The position numbers and the translations under genes are program-made. The notes beneath the pieces are model-generated. The model worked only from the letters and a program-made list of their open reading frames with translations. It was not told the DNA's origin and ran no database searches. Of a stretch of DNA of 64,000 bases, positions 34,740-49,700 are shown in pieces (position 1 is the stretch's first letter; every line of letters begins with the position of its first letter). Source of the DNA: Mesaphorura yosii (Eukaryota; Arthropoda; Collembola; Poduromorpha; Tullbergiidae); the NCBI GenBank assembly GCA_009869945.1, contig WIXG01000224.1, positions 62,001 to 126,000 on the forward strand. The letters run 5' to 3'.

Positions 34740-37700
34740 GTAAGCTTTGTTGATGTTGATACAGTTTCATAGTTCAGAGTCCAGTGACTCGAGACTCAAG
34801 GGTAAATTGCACGAGTCGCCAGCATTGCTATGCATCATGCATTTGTATTTTGTATTCATATTTGCGAACCATTATCTTTTGCTTCTGCGTATTCCTAAGG
34901 TCTTTGTCTTTGCCTTTGACTTGCCTCGAACTCAAACCACAAATTATGATATAATTTATTTACACACGGTATTATATGACTTGTCTTGTGCTACAGCACT
35001 ACAACCCGAGAATTTTCATAATCCATGATTCGAGTTTCTCTTGTAAACACCATCAAACAGATTCGGACGGCGATAAGAATGAATGGTATACACGCCTCGA
35101 CGGCTTGTAAACATTTCTTCGAAGGTGGAGGCGGATTATTGAGTCTTCTAAACAACTAAATGAATGTGCTACGATACCACTACCGATCGACGGTATGTCT
35201 TAATATTGTATTTAAGGTGTACGCTACGAAGGAAAGACGATCTGAACCGTTCATTAGGCGGCGACGGAGACCAGACACTAAATTAGCCGATTCTTCAGCT
35301 AATTAATTGTATAGTAGCAGTAGAATGTGCTGTAATCCAGGTTAGTTTTAGAACGGAAGTTTTAGTGTCGGAGATGAAATCGCGAATGGCACGTTTAAAT
35401 TACATGCTGCACAGCGCAAGCGCAGCAAGATTTACACACCTGATTTGATTGATAAGCAGCCACCAGCAGCGGGGCAATTACAGCATAAAGATGTGCGTCG
35501 AACACGGCACGTCGCAGCGCACTCGCAGGAATCCAAACTCAATTAAGTTTACTCATTTCCCATTAAAACCTATAAAAGCGACCGAACCACGTCGTGGAGG
35601 AGAAAGCTCGTTCATTTCATTTCATTTTCCCCAATTATTTCGTTGCATGTTTTATGGCAATTCTGCCCTAATGTAATTCTAGCACTGCAATATACACAAA
35701 AGAGATGTACTAGGCTTTCTCCTTCCTGCTCAACAATAATAGACTTCATGTTAATCGTTTTACGATAATCATGTTGCTGCCTCAGCTCAGCCGTGGGTCT
35801 ACCCCGTTTCCTGCCACACGGCCGCCTGACTTGTAAATGTTTAATTTATTGAGTAAAGAAAGGGTTCATCAGCGACCGGAATTTTATTGCCGCGCGTAAA
35901 CGAGAACGTAAACCATTTGTGGGCAGAGAGATAAATTCTGCTCTCGGCTGCAATATTAACTCGTATGCGCATGTAGTAAAGACGATTAGCAAATCGAGTC
36001 GAATCATACGAAAAGTCATAAAGTCGTTGTTATCAGGACACAAAAGTCATTTCCAGTGCACACTATTAAAAGTGGAGGGTGAATTTATTACAAAAGCCGG
36101 GGCAGAATTCTAAATGCTGCTTGTAAACAGGCGTGCATTCGTTTGCGTTGCTCTTCGCTGTGTTGTGCATATTTTGTATTTGTAATACAAATGCTAAAGC
36201 TAATACTTGTATTGATATTTGATATTGACAATAGTGCAAGTGCGAGATTAATCGAAAAGGTGGTGGATTTTCATTAGGGATATTACAAAATAGGGGCTGA
36301 TAATATTTCTGGTACGCGAAAGAACGCCAGGTCTTGGATTTTTTCCTACAATATCGCCAGAGCCATGTTGGTCGCTCACCAGAAACATCATTTCGATGCC
36401 GCACGTCTTGTAGTTTGATTGCTTTCGATATTGTTGCTAAATAATAAATGAACGATCAAAAACAGCAGCAGAAAACAAAACCAACCGTGAGCCGTGAGAA
36501 CGAGAGAACATGAACATTGAACACTGGCGACTGGCAATGTGTAATACATGGACAGTCTCCGGACAGAAATGAGTTTCGAATTGTACATCGCCCTGCCAAA
36601 CCACAACACGTACGAGGACTGCATGCACGTTCAATGACCAGTTCTCTGACTCTGGCCGGACCAAGTTTATTAAAAGTACATGACAACAATATTTTCTGAT
36701 TACTTGTGGAATTTTGTCCTCCACTTCACTCCAAATCCAATAACTTGCACCGCAGCAGCGAGCCCATTTCAGCGAACTTGAATCGTGCGTGGGCTGAGCC
36801 ATGAGCCCGGACTTCACAATTGGTATGTGCATGCTGTAGTGTTAATAATAATAAACGCCAAAGATTATAAACATTTTTATACTCTGCAATAACATTTATT
36901 GAGAGTATTATTGGCGGTGGTGAAAGTTGCCTTCAAATCCTGCCAAAAAGTGAAGCAGCGTGGCTGTGCTGTGGATCCGTTTGCTTTTCTGCTCTTGCTC
37001 TTGCACGCTTTTTGCTCTAAAAATGATGAACTGATACAGTAATGGCAATCATTGTCTGTAAGGGCACTCGTTCCTGTTGTTACTTTGTGCTCGCTCGCAT
37101 TGCGATTGCCTTTGCCAATGGCTGTGATCACTTACGACGGCCTCATAATACTGCCTGCCTGCCAGCAGAACGCCTACCGTATTATATCCCAATAAAACGT
37201 ACAAAAACAAAAACACACTCATGCGGTACTTAAAGCCAAAATTGGAACTATTTCAGTTTCTGAGGCGCCTCGTTGCACGTACGCGTACATAGCAAAGATG
37301 ACAGAGAGAATGAAAGAGCAAAGTGAAAGCGGAGACCAAGAAACAGAAATTTTCTCCGCCTTCTTCGTACACGTACGAAAATGGTGCGGGCGAAAGGAGA
37401 GCTGGAAAAAATGAAACATAAAATATAAGAAAAAATGGGTTCTTCCGGTTGCCTGGCTTTCTCCTTTATACTTTATTCGTGTTCTCAACTCACTGGCGAA
37501 ATTTACTGTACGCCTGTAATTTGGCATTCGATTTTTTCGAAGAGAAGTGAACAGCAGTTGAGTGTGATGTATTCTTCTGTAATCGTAATAATAATGGAAA
37601 GGTATAGCAGTATGACTTATTACAACGTGCCAATGCCAAACCCAAGCCTGCCAGACTCCACTGCACTGAAATAATTGTCCACTGCTGCAACGGTTCATAT

Positions 37701-40700
37701 TTCACGATTCTCGAGGCTGGCACGGCCGGATGGGATTGCGTGAGTGGGAACCGATCGCCCGTAGCCCGAGATTTGCACCTCTTCGTACGGCGAAATGGTT
37801 ACAGTGCGCTTGATGGTGCTGGCAGAGCAATTACGACGTGCTAACCTGAAATTCAGGTTAAAGGTGGCGAATCTGTCAACACATTAATAGCCAGGTACCG
37901 ATTTCGACTTCGATTCACACGAGCATTCAGCCTTTGCATTCAGATTTTTGGATGCAAATAATGGGCTATTACGAACCATTCACAATTCACAAAGAACCAA
38001 TTGTGCGAATGAACGCGACCATCAATTCCTCTGACTATCTTTTATTACTCCTGCGCGCAATTCGCACTCACATCGGTGCAAAATGCGAATTTTATACGGA
38101 GAGAGATTTCTTTATATGTGTCCATTAACGAGTCGTCCCGCGCCGAGTCACGAGTCCCCACCACGCCACGGCCTGGCGCTTCACGTACCAGGCTTCGCTG
38201 CACGGAGCATAATGACATGGACATGTGAGAGGAAGAAAGAGATTTCAGAAGTCTCCTTTTAGCGTTTGATTTATAACCGTGTGACGGAAGTCAACTCCCA
38301 GCAAACCTAGCAGCAAGCGAGTATGTAAAAGGAATTTCCATATCAGATTGCTGCTTGCCTGTGCGTGTCCACTCAACTGTGTGAATTTACATGCGCTTTT
38401 ACAACTCATGTTCGGAATGAATTGTTCATGCCTCGCTTGGGTTGCGCTACAAGGCCAAAATAACATGTAAACATGGCGTAATGGTTGCGGGACAGCCATT
38501 TAGTGGGACCCCGAATATAACAAATTCGAATTTACGGAATTCCATTGTCCGCTGAAATTATAATGTGGGAATGGGAACCGATCTTGGCAGGCCGGCCCAG
38601 CCAGCGCATTCGCATCGGACTGTTGTCCTACTTTCACGTTTAGTGTACAGATCTTATCCACATAGATTTTGTATTGTTTTCTCATCGCGCAATGGTAACG
38701 GGAATGAATATGTGAAAGTCGAAAGTGTGATCATTAAGGCTTAAGGCGAAGGCTGGTGACGAGCTCTGCTCTGCTGCGACATGGAAAGATTCCTCTCACA
38801 AGTTCAGAGGACGAACGTAGAATCAAATGAACTCATTTATCTTCTTCCTGAATGACAAGTTGCACTTTGCAGAAATTGCATTGCATTGTGCATGGCGCGA
38901 CGTGGCGTGGAAATGCCCAGCTGCTCTCATCATTCCGTTTTATTGTTCTTTTCTTTCGGCTTACCTCGGACACTGCTTACAGATAAGAGCGGGATCATCA
39001 AGGAGATCAAATGGCAGAGCAAAACCACCTCATCCATTTCACAGCAAAGCAAAGCAAAGGCCGGATGAGCACGGATAACGCGAAGAAAGTCATATTTCAA
39101 TTTTTAAAGTGTTATTGTTATAAATATTATAGTAGATTGCAGGCGGAGGCGGAGTGCAGGAGCACGGAACATGTCGCAGGATACGGAAAGTTGTAAGGAA
39201 TGATAAGATGATACAAGGAACCACGACCACAATTTACAATGTATTCAATGACATTTATTTGGTCAGACATTACCCCACGATGCGACGTGCACCCTACTCG
39301 TGTTCGATGTATCCCGCACTATCGCACATCGCCTTGCCGTCTTACTTGTACTGGAACACCGGTTTCCATTCTCTGCTGCTGTCTGAGTGCAAAAGCCATA
39401 AAATGTAATGTATACTCCCGTAATAATATAAAATGAAGGAAAGGGTTCTTCTTGGCCATGGCCACGGCACAGCATAAATTCATAACTTAAACTGCTTTCT
39501 ATAATATCGCGAAATTGTGAGATCGAGCGCTTTGGCGATTGCCAATGCCGATGCAATGGAAGGACAAAGCAAAGGCAACGGTAAAGGCGAGTGCAGATTC
39601 CAAAATCTCTGAATCCTGTGTAGTGCTGTGCTTGGAAGGAGGAAGTATAAAATTGCATGGAATAATATTGAAGAAGTGCTCTTGGTTCTTGGCAAGTGTG
39701 AGAAACCTGAAGCATCATAAAATTTTCAACGCGCTACACCCACCGCACCGCAATCCTGGGCCGTGCCGTGATTTGATGCTGCTATTATTAGGCACTATAA
39801 AATTTAATTCAGAAATAAGATTACATTACACGCCAAACCCAAAACCAAAGCCAATACGCCCGAGCAATTTTCTGACACTGGCATTTTTGGGGTTTCATTT
39901 TCCAACACTGATACGATTTAATTAGATTTTCTTGAACGAGATTGCTTTCTTAACGCAAGGCATTCACACTTGCCATGCACTTTCTCTTGCCGTCATTCAT
40001 CTTTCAATGTTCAATTTGCTTTCAACTGCACTGCGTTTTGCATAACGAATGAAATGAAGAGCATTATTTTGGAAAAATGGAAGCTTGTCAACTTATCCAT
40101 CCTCTGTTACATACAATACGAAAGTGCTCTTTCAGTGTGCATGTCATAAAATTTTGGCCCAACAGACTAGTAACTTCAAAAAGAGTTAAAAGCGAGCTGC
40201 TTCTGTCCGCCAAAAAGGCGAAAGTCAGCTTGGTTCAATATCAGCTCAAGAAATATGTCAACATGGCGTAACAAAGGGCGTAATGAGTCTGAAAACGGGT
40301 CGTCAATTTCTGAGGCCATGCACTGCAATGGCATCGGACAGAAGCACTGGTCTGGTCAGTTAACTAATACAGGAGTACGAGAGAGATGTAAGGATTCAGG
40401 TTGAATGCGCAATTTATATTTTTATGTTCGAAAGGGCAAAGCTTTTAAAATACTCGACTTGAAACTTTTGCTGCCGGCAACGTGAAGGATGATTTCTTCT
40501 TTCCGTTCCATTTCGGACGCTACTGCAGTAAATCGATGATGAAACGAAACATGTTTCTGGTACATGTCAAATTCAATTATGGCATGGCAGAACACTGTGC
40601 GGTGTTGTTAGTTTCACGTACAAGCTGCTGGTTTGAATTTGAGAATCTGGGCCAACAGGCGGATGGACAGCTTTAACTTTTATTGGTGTTGAGGCCCAAA

Positions 40701-43700
40701 CACAAGCCAAAAACCCCAGTTTGAAAAAACAATAATTTAACAACTTGTAAATTATAAATGACTGCAAGAGACTCTCGCTCGCTTGGTGTGAAATGAGGTT
40801 TTAATTGCTGCTAAGTAATATTCGCAGGCTACAGGTCGGGTGAAAATTATATGACGTTACCTCCAGTTTTTATCGAATTACATGGGCACACTTCCGCGTA
40901 CAAGCTACCAGTTTGGTTTTCCATAAAATTGTTGTTAACCTCGAACTTTATGAGCGTGTGTGTAAGTTTTACAACCATTTTCTCCTTGAATTGTAACAAC
41001 GACGTTGTAGTTTTATGCATGTCACAGTGGAATTCTCCTTTACTTTTCGTTTGCTTTCTTCTGGTCTGGAAATTCGACCTGCTAACGTCCAGGCCAGATT
41101 ACTGATGTATGCAGTCCGTCTGCTTTGTGTATCACTGGGTTACAGTTACTGGTACGGACATGAACGATGAAATCATGAGCGTCCATCAATCACTCCGTCC
41201 ATCTGATAGACATGATTCATATTTTATCAAGGCATTGCACTTGATAGCCATGATAGTTTGTCTCACGTGTTGAGACACGCCAGCACATGGCGAGACACCA
41301 GACTTCGTGCATTTACATTGCAATTTTAATGGTGCAGGAAGAATTAGCTTTACTCATGTTTCTGGGTTTGACTGCTTACGATTCGACAACAGAGTTCGTC
41401 GTTCGTCGCACGCCTGACCAGAGTCTTACAAGAAAGAACACTTTGAGAGAGTTCTTTTCGAGAGAGAGATTTACTTGAGCCATTTACAGGAGAGAGAAAG
41501 TGACAAATCTTTACTTATTGTCATTGCCATTGCTCAAGTGTTTAAGCGTGTCGTCCTTCTCAATTCGATTCTCGTGTTTACGACCAGACCAGCGATCGGC
41601 AGTCGTTGATAAATTCTTGAAGTGTAAAGTGGAAGCGAGTGTGTGCTCGTTCGCGTGGGTGCAGGGCCTGATGACAATGAATGTTGTTCCAGTTTCAAAT
41701 AATGCGTTAACTAAACAAGCACACACGCAGCTCGACCGCTCAAGTGGTGACAAATTTTAGGAGTCAGCTTTCTCTCGCTGCTGCTGCTGTTTGGCTGGCT
41801 GTGAGTTTCGTAAATCGATTTTCTCAATGTGATGCAGTGTGATACCTTGTTTGATGCACGGGCTGGTCTTACTTTATATTTTTACAATCCCATTCCCATC
41901 ACCATCGCCATCATCATCAAACAGGATGAGGCTAGTCTACGTCTCGGCGTAAGTGTAAAAAGTGAAAGCCCTTCCTGCTACCGCGCTTTCATTCGAGAAA
42001 TTCATTTGTTGTGTGTGCATCTCCACATGGTCGGACTAGTTTCTTTCTCGGGCCACGGATTTAAAGACTTCCAACTTAACTCCATTGCATCTCGCGTATT
42101 TTTCTCACTTGACTCTCCTCACAACATATTTCACCATTTCACCATTTGCCGTTCTTCCGTTGAAAACTTCAAAGCAATTAGGATTTAAGGGAAACGAGCG
42201 GCAGAGAGAAGTGCAAAGCTTGGGAACGGAAGTTTCCCTCCTTTACCGCCACACTACAACACAAAGCGAAAGCTGCTGCTGCTGTGCTATAAAAATAAAA
42301 GTGTTGTTGGATAATGTTTTCATGAGGACGAAGACGAATTCGCACTAATGCACATTAAAAGAATAAGATAAAGTGTTGCAGGGCCCATGTACAACCGGCG
42401 TGGCGTACAAAGGCGCGAATAATCAATACAACTTAATGCAACTCGGGGCAAGACAATGAATTAAAAAAGGCGAACAGCAGCTTTAAGCCAACGCTAAAGT
42501 GAAAGCTTTAAACTTTCGCTTTCACAGAACTTAAATCTTTAAATCTCCTTTTCGTCTGCGACGCTTTCACACTCACAAGACGAGACACGGTCTGCGCTGG
42601 TTGCTGCAGGCTGTAGACTACTCTCGCTTGCCGATGCTGATCAAATTGATACGGTATTTTAAAACAGTTTAGGAATTACACTTTGTAAAGAAAATTAGCA
42701 GAAGCACAGGCAGGGCACAAGCACGAGAAAAGTTTCGTTATAAGTTTATTAAAAGATTGAGAGAAAAAAGTTGGGAAAGATGAAGTGGAAAGGGCGTCTG
42801 GGTCTAGGCTAAAGTTTAATATTTATACCCGCATGTGGCACTTGCCAGATGGCAGGAATTTTATTAGGTTTATACTGTCTCCAATTTAAAGGAAATTAAT
42901 CATTTTACCAAAAGTTTGTCACTCATAAATAATACTGACGTGAGGCAGAGCTGGTTTATGGTTCGGTTCGGCTTTTTGTTTGCTTGACTTCGGTTGGCCT
43001 AGGCGGCAGTGCCGTGTATAATGAGTTAATTCAAGCCAGCGAGGGACAAAAATGAAATGAGGAAGTACACCATTGCTACTATGAAAAGAAGGCTTCCTAA
43101 CGAAGCCCGACAAATTCGATCAAGCCTTCAAGCTAGATTCAGGTGGCTGCGATTTGTCCAAACTCTCGGCATGACGCCTGAATGCGTGAACTGTGAACCA
43201 GGCTTTTAAGCCTGTCAAGCCTGATGTTGAAGCTTTTTCAACAATGATATCGTGCACGGGGAAATGAAGGGCTGACGAATAATTAATCAATATCTGTTGA
43301 AATAGAACAAGAAAATAGACGAGTAAACAATGAATTGCATAGTCCATTAAGTCCAGTCAGCATTGTTTAGATCCAATTCACGCTTCCACTTTTAATGTTT
43401 GCATAGCTAAGAGACAGCCACCGCATGCTATAAAGCTTAATGGCGACAGTATTTAACAGATTTTAATACGAGTCGCATAAAATGCCCAAAATGACCCAAT
43501 CAAATCATAAAAGGACAGTAATCAAATTTAATGACATATTGCACGATTCACGCAACGACTAGGGTTCATATCATGCGTGTGCTTTTGTGTTTTTATTTAG
43601 CAAAGATGAGGGCCTGCATATGGAACATACATCATTAAGGTTTTGTTTTTTAATTCCAAGTTCCTTCCTTCCTTTGTACAGTATTCCAAACAATATGCCA

Positions 43701-46700
43701 AGTTTGACAACGTGCCGTCTTATTATTCACTTTATTATCCCAACAAGTTTTTGCCAGTTCTTTGTAGTCAAACTCATACCCTCCCAAACTTTCTCCTCTT
43801 TTAACAAGCTAATTTACGCTTCAGAGTGAACAGTCGAAAAGAAGTTTAATCCCGGCGTTCCTTTCGCTCGAAGCCATTTCTCTTTGCTGGAAAGACGTTT
43901 TATGGAATGTTTAAGAAGTCTAAATATTTTTGCAACAAAGTTTGTGTACCACTCCGGCCTTACTATCAACATCAACAAATCTAAGATCTGCTTTCATTTT
44001 TAATACGATACACCAGCAGCATGAAATTTGAGTACCAAAGTTTGTGTTATGTCTTGCTGACCTTATTTTTAATTCGCAACTCGGATTTGCCAATCTCACA
44101 GCCAAAAAACCTGGTCTGGGTCGAGTTTATGCTTGCAAAGCATGCACAAGGCGTGGGCTTCACGAAGGAAGTCAAGCCGAATACAATGAAAAAGCGAGAG
44201 CCGAATGTGAATGGTGTCGAAAAAGGAAGACCGAGAAACTCCATTAACCACTTCCCGCTTTTTATTATCTCCCTAATCTTATTTGCATGTATTAAACATT
44301 AACGTAATCCACGCCAAGCGAATGAATCAAGGAAAAGCCAGGCCAGTCAGCCGCGTATTCTAGACACCAAATGCCGAAAAGGAGAATAGAGCGAAGATGA
44401 TTTAACTTGACTTGACTCAATAATTCACGCAAAAAACTCACCTTCCGTTTTCCCTTATCTGCAGGATGTTTGTCATTTGATACGCACTCATGTCGTGCCG
44501 CTGCAGGGCCGCTAGAAGTTGAGGAGAGTTCCTCTACCAACTAACACCAGCACGAGTAGTAAAACGCTACCGCACATTTCACTCTTCCTATTTCATAGGC
44601 CACACTACTGCTATACCGCCATGATGAGTATCATTAAAAGATTTCTCATTTCCCGTACCGGAGTTCAACGCCCAGCTCGGAACCACGAATCGAATGGAAT
44701 CCTGCATAATCCGGAATCCTTTCGGGTGCACGGCACGTGAGATTTCCAAATTTATACATACAGATTCGTCAATTTTAAAATCTCATTATCAAAACCATTA
44801 TGTCGTTTGCATTGGCATTTGCGAGTTGGGAGATTCGGCCTGCCGCATGCATTATCCCAGGCGCTGTAAAAATGACATACAAAATAAATTATTGAAGCAT
44901 CAAAATTGCAAGAATAATTCTGAGCTCAAGATTTGCTTCTGGAGAACATTTTTCGTCCTAATGCCATATTTTTGTATATAGGTCACGACTTCCAGATTCA
45001 AACAAAGAGCAGAAAGCAGAGAGAAAGTAAAACTGAAATTCAATTTCGCAAATACATCATCACAGTACAGAACCACAATTGATGTTGAAAAGTCATGAGC
45101 GTACGCTGTGTACATTAGGTTGTACTGTGCTGCACAAAATAAATGTGCGTAATAGAAAAATCCAAAACCACGAGCCACGAGCCGAAAGAATGGAAAAATG
45201 AAAAATAATTTCATAAAGGCCCACAGACACAGACGAAGTAGAAGTATTGAGGAGGAAACCGAAAAAGTAATCCATTTTTTATGGTTGCGAATGGCACATT
45301 CCGATGCTGTCTGCTGCCTCTGCCAAGAGCACAATAGGTGTGTGCATGGTGCACAGAAGCGGAAGCTGACCGACCGGGCATGGCCACGGCACGAGCATAA
45401 GAATTGCTTCATTTCGGGCTTCCTGGTGAACTTGAGCGGAATCACTCATACCATTCACCTTCAGTACTTTTACGCCCTGCAACTCTCGCCAACGATTCAA
45501 GGTGGCAAGCAACAATTTTGGGCACAAATCAGTTCGAAGCTCATCATTGGCGAAGACGCTCGGCTGTTGACTCTTACACAGTTTTCATTTGCTGCTTTGT
45601 GGATCTGTTGCGTTTTAATGGTTGATTTCTGGCTTGATGTTTCTGCAAAAATGTTCTGCCAGAGTTTCTGCAATTGAATGCAACATCTGCAGGCATCGCG
45701 GCACAAGAGAAATCCTTCACTACGTAGTTGTTCGATGCTCATTACACATTTCACGTATGATACGAAGTGATCGATCCAACAACTGGAAAGGTTGTTCCTC
45801 ATGTTGCATGCATTTCATTGCTCTGGGGAAGTCAAGTCAACAAAAGGCGCACGAATCGATCAATCATGAAATGTATAGGCATTATTTACAGTTACAATAA
45901 TTCGGAGTTCAGAAAGTTTCTGAGCTGGAGCGGGACCCAAAAATGCATAAGCTAAACTTTACTGAACTGGGAAGACGTCAATACAAATTGCGAAGCATGA
46001 AGACATGCATGATGTATCAGCAGAAGCCATCAACCCGGAAGTCAAGAAATCATATTCATATGGGTCCACAAAGTGAACTACATAGCTCAACAGAGGCACA
46101 CGCAGCCGACTAACTAATCAAAGCACAATTTAGGTGGTGAGCATACAGTTTGATGCTTAAAATGCTGTTTCGTGTGCGAAATGAAGCGGCGTCATTTTCC
46201 ATGAAACTCACCCAAGGTAATTGAGCTCAAAAACGAGCGTCAAACTGGCATGCCTAGAAAGTAGCCAATTACAGGATCAGTTTGTCAACTACCTCACCGA
46301 AACTGTAAATTGTAAATCTCTATTGTAAAGAGATGCAAAGTCTCAGCCATGCAGACTACATTGAACCATAACAAGATTTTGGTTTTCGATTCATGCCATT
46401 CCACCTGCCCAGCAGCAGTGGCAGTGCGTAAGTGCTATATAATGGAGCCGCGTGTTAGTTTACAATATAGATGTAATAATTCGGTTGTCAGTCCTCTTCC
46501 AAGCACACGTACCATTTTCAGATAAGGAGAAGAATAAATTGTTCCCGTGTAACAATAACAGTAGCAGTGGCTAGAGCAGTAATACAGCACAAGAGCTGAA
46601 AAACTTTCTCTTGTCTTTTCTGTGGCGTGGCTCGAGAGAAATGTGCACCAGCCGCCGTGCGTACGCATTTCCTTGAATAGAAATAGAAAGAGCAACGGGA

Positions 46701-49700
46701 AAACAGGAGCACTCAAGAGAAAGGAACGGGAGACACGAGACCATGCAACTGAGACGGGCAACGGCACGACTACCTGAAGCTTTCTAATTTTAGACTGGGA
46801 AAACATAAACCCCCGAACAGGAGTATTGTATGCATGAGAGAATTTGGTTGGAATTCGAATACAGAGGCATTCATAGGCAGTGCAGTGCAGTGGAATGGCA
46901 CATGGCGAAGCAGAGGTGCTTGACAGTTTTTCTTACAAATAAATTACTTTCAGCATGAATGAATACCGAATGTCAGGATTCCTTCACGACTCCTTTTGCT
47001 ACTGATTTTAGTTTCCCTTTCCGACATTCGAATCTCACGAATTCGAATGCATATTGTTGTAATTATCGCGGAATGGTGGAGTCGGTGTAACTCTATTGAC
47101 AATTTCTAGGTGTCATTTTGGAAACGAGTCCAAAAGAGAGCTGTCAATGGGACACGGGACATCAACGACATTTTATGGAGTCTATAACGAGTTGAGCTAG
47201 TTTATTGAGTATTCCCTTCGGCAGCAGCAGAAAGATCGGGAAGTTGTAAGTCCTTCCTTCCCAGCAGTACGCAGCCATTGTCTTCGAGCCAGGCCGTGGT
47301 CGTATTTGTGGTTGGTGAAAGTGAGGACACAGAAACACCAGAAAGAGAAATTAATATTCATTTCACGAAAAAGACACCAAAAATTATTTTTTGATGGTTT
47401 TTACTTTCCACACACACCGAGCACAACTCAGCTTGGCCCAGCAAAGACAAAATCATCTTTCGGCTTCTTATAATATTCTTGAGTCTCTTCCACGGAAGTC
47501 TCTCGGGACTCCCCAGTTTTTGTCCCAAACTCCTCTCCTTTTCACTCGCGTCGTCATCTTCGTCTCTCTGCTTCCTCTGCCGAATATTTTGACTCTCTGC
47601 CCGGTCTCCGACTGCTGACTGGCTTGTCATGGGACGAATGACTTTTGTGCGTATCATCGTCTTCTTATCTTTATCATTCGACGCTGCGATGGCTCGGCCT
47701 GGGGTTGGAGAGACTTGGAGCAACTGCAGAAGAAAAATTAGACGAAGAACAATAAAAGTCTCCGGAGAACACCAACACGATCTGTGCTACAGTAATAAAT
47801 GCGGTCTTAACCGCGTGGCATGGCCCCACTGCCTGCTCAAGAAATACACTTGCGTATTGTGCATAATATTATGAATTTTTCTAAAAGCAATTCCCAGTGG
47901 TCTCATTTGCTGTTTTGCTTGTCTTGCTCTTTGAATTTTTAACTCGCAGCTGTTTTGGGCCGTAACTGCTCCCGCATTGTTTACCCTACAAATGTCAACA
48001 AATTGTGCTATTGTTTCGAAAATCACTTTGCCTGTTTCAAATGGACAGAAAAGGCAGAAATGAGACCCTGATTTCTTTGCTGCCACGTGCCTCAAGTCTG
48101 TCTCATTTGAATAAATCCAAGTCAATGTCCCCGCCTGCTTGCCAGACGGTTCAGTCGTGTCGTCAGTCAGCCGCAGCGAATCACGAGATGAGCATAATTA
48201 ATTGGTCCTTTCCTTAAGCGCTGTTGACTTGGCCTATTTTATTATTCCAGGCAGCCACTGGAATTTATTTTAGGACTTGATCAAGTTGCGTGGCTGTGAC
48301 CGTGAGTCTTTTCCTTGCCTCACAGTTCAGCAAAGGAAAAAATTAAGAATAAAAATATTCGTCTTGTACAGAGTTTCTTTCCTTCTCTTCCGCAGCCGTT
48401 GCTCCACTTTGTCTATTTTTCATTTAGTAGATACAAAATCTGACAATGACAACGTAGCATATTTGCCAAATGCAAACAGCAAAAGTCAAGTCAAAGTTAA
48501 GTCAAACAGAAAAACCCACAAAACTCGACGCAGCAAGCATGCAGGCCAGGCAAGAGGCTTAGAAATCACTATCAACCTCATTTATTTAGGATGTGTATTT
48601 TGCGTGGCTGCACTTTGAGAAAGTCTGATGCAAGCCCTCATCGCAAGCCTAAGCAAGCATGGAGGCAGACTGGCTCGAAAAGGATTTGCGAAGAATAGGA
48701 AAAGTCAAATACCGTGAGTTACAACTTAAAAATCACAACTACGAACCACAGTCAGTGTACAAAAATCTCTTCTCAAACTTTTTGCACGAAAGTTTGGACG
48801 AGTTGACTTTTTCGTGATGCAACGAGAGCAAAGCAACATGGCGGAAAAAATTCAGGGAACAGAAGCAGAAGATTTTCAAGATACTTGAACCAACATATTT
48901 AAAGTCGAATACATCGCTACTGCAGTGAAGAGACAAACTTTGTTCGTTGCCTTGCTTTATTTAATCTTAATCTCGACTTGTATAATGAAATAATACATAC
49001 AATGAAAACTTTACAGAAAAACTTGAAACTCTGCTGCCTTGTCTCTAGTGAATCATGGCACGTGAAAGTGAAATCAGTGCAGGCAGAACAGAGTAGAGGC
49101 AAAGGCTGACATGCGGCATTTTATTGCAGTCAAATTCTTTGCTCCTTGCTCTTCTTTTTCCTTCTCCTTGACAAACTTTATTTTTATGTGTAGTTTGCTA
49201 CTTGAATTGACTGGAGAGCCAGGAACGAGAACAAATCAGCGCAGCGTACCACGTAAATTGTAAATTGTCAATGTTTATGTGACTGTACGAGCTTTCCTTC
49301 CCAAGTTCAGGAGTTTTACATGGAACTTTGTGTACTTGTGACTTGTGATCCTGAGTGCAGTCACTGCCTCCTATGCTCTGTTTTCCATTTTCCTTTCTCT
49401 TCTTACCGTCCTCCTTCTGTTGAATGATACCATTATAAATCTGCATAATGGGCCATCTCTTCAAAACCAGATAACGCAAGGCACGCAAAAAAGCTTCGTG
49501 GCTCGTAATTTTGCATGGTGGGACGAGTCAGGAAAATTCCATGCGGTGAACCTGCTCGATTTTAATAGTACGTCGAAGCCGTACTAAGCCTGGCCGTCCC
49601 ACTGACCAGACACCGTCAAATAAATCCATGATTCATGAAAGGCAATCACGTTCTCAAAAGTACGAACTCCCGCTTCATTAATTAATAATGAAATAAGTAA

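Noticed and set aside
41920-41948. Possible 24-base microexon between AAACAG and GTAAGTG
   Set aside because: Splice words this close together are expected by chance, and no flanking exons support it.
44021-44302. 93-codon plus-strand frame with hydrophobic ends, like a small GPI-anchored protein
   Set aside because: A+T-rich DNA often yields hydrophobic termini by chance, and the frame conflicts with the better-supported minus-strand candidate around it.
44900-45677. Overlapping 181-codon minus-strand and 159-codon plus-strand open frames
   Set aside because: Both are rich in Cys, Phe, Leu and His, lack any recognisable motif, and cannot both be coding; each looks like background.
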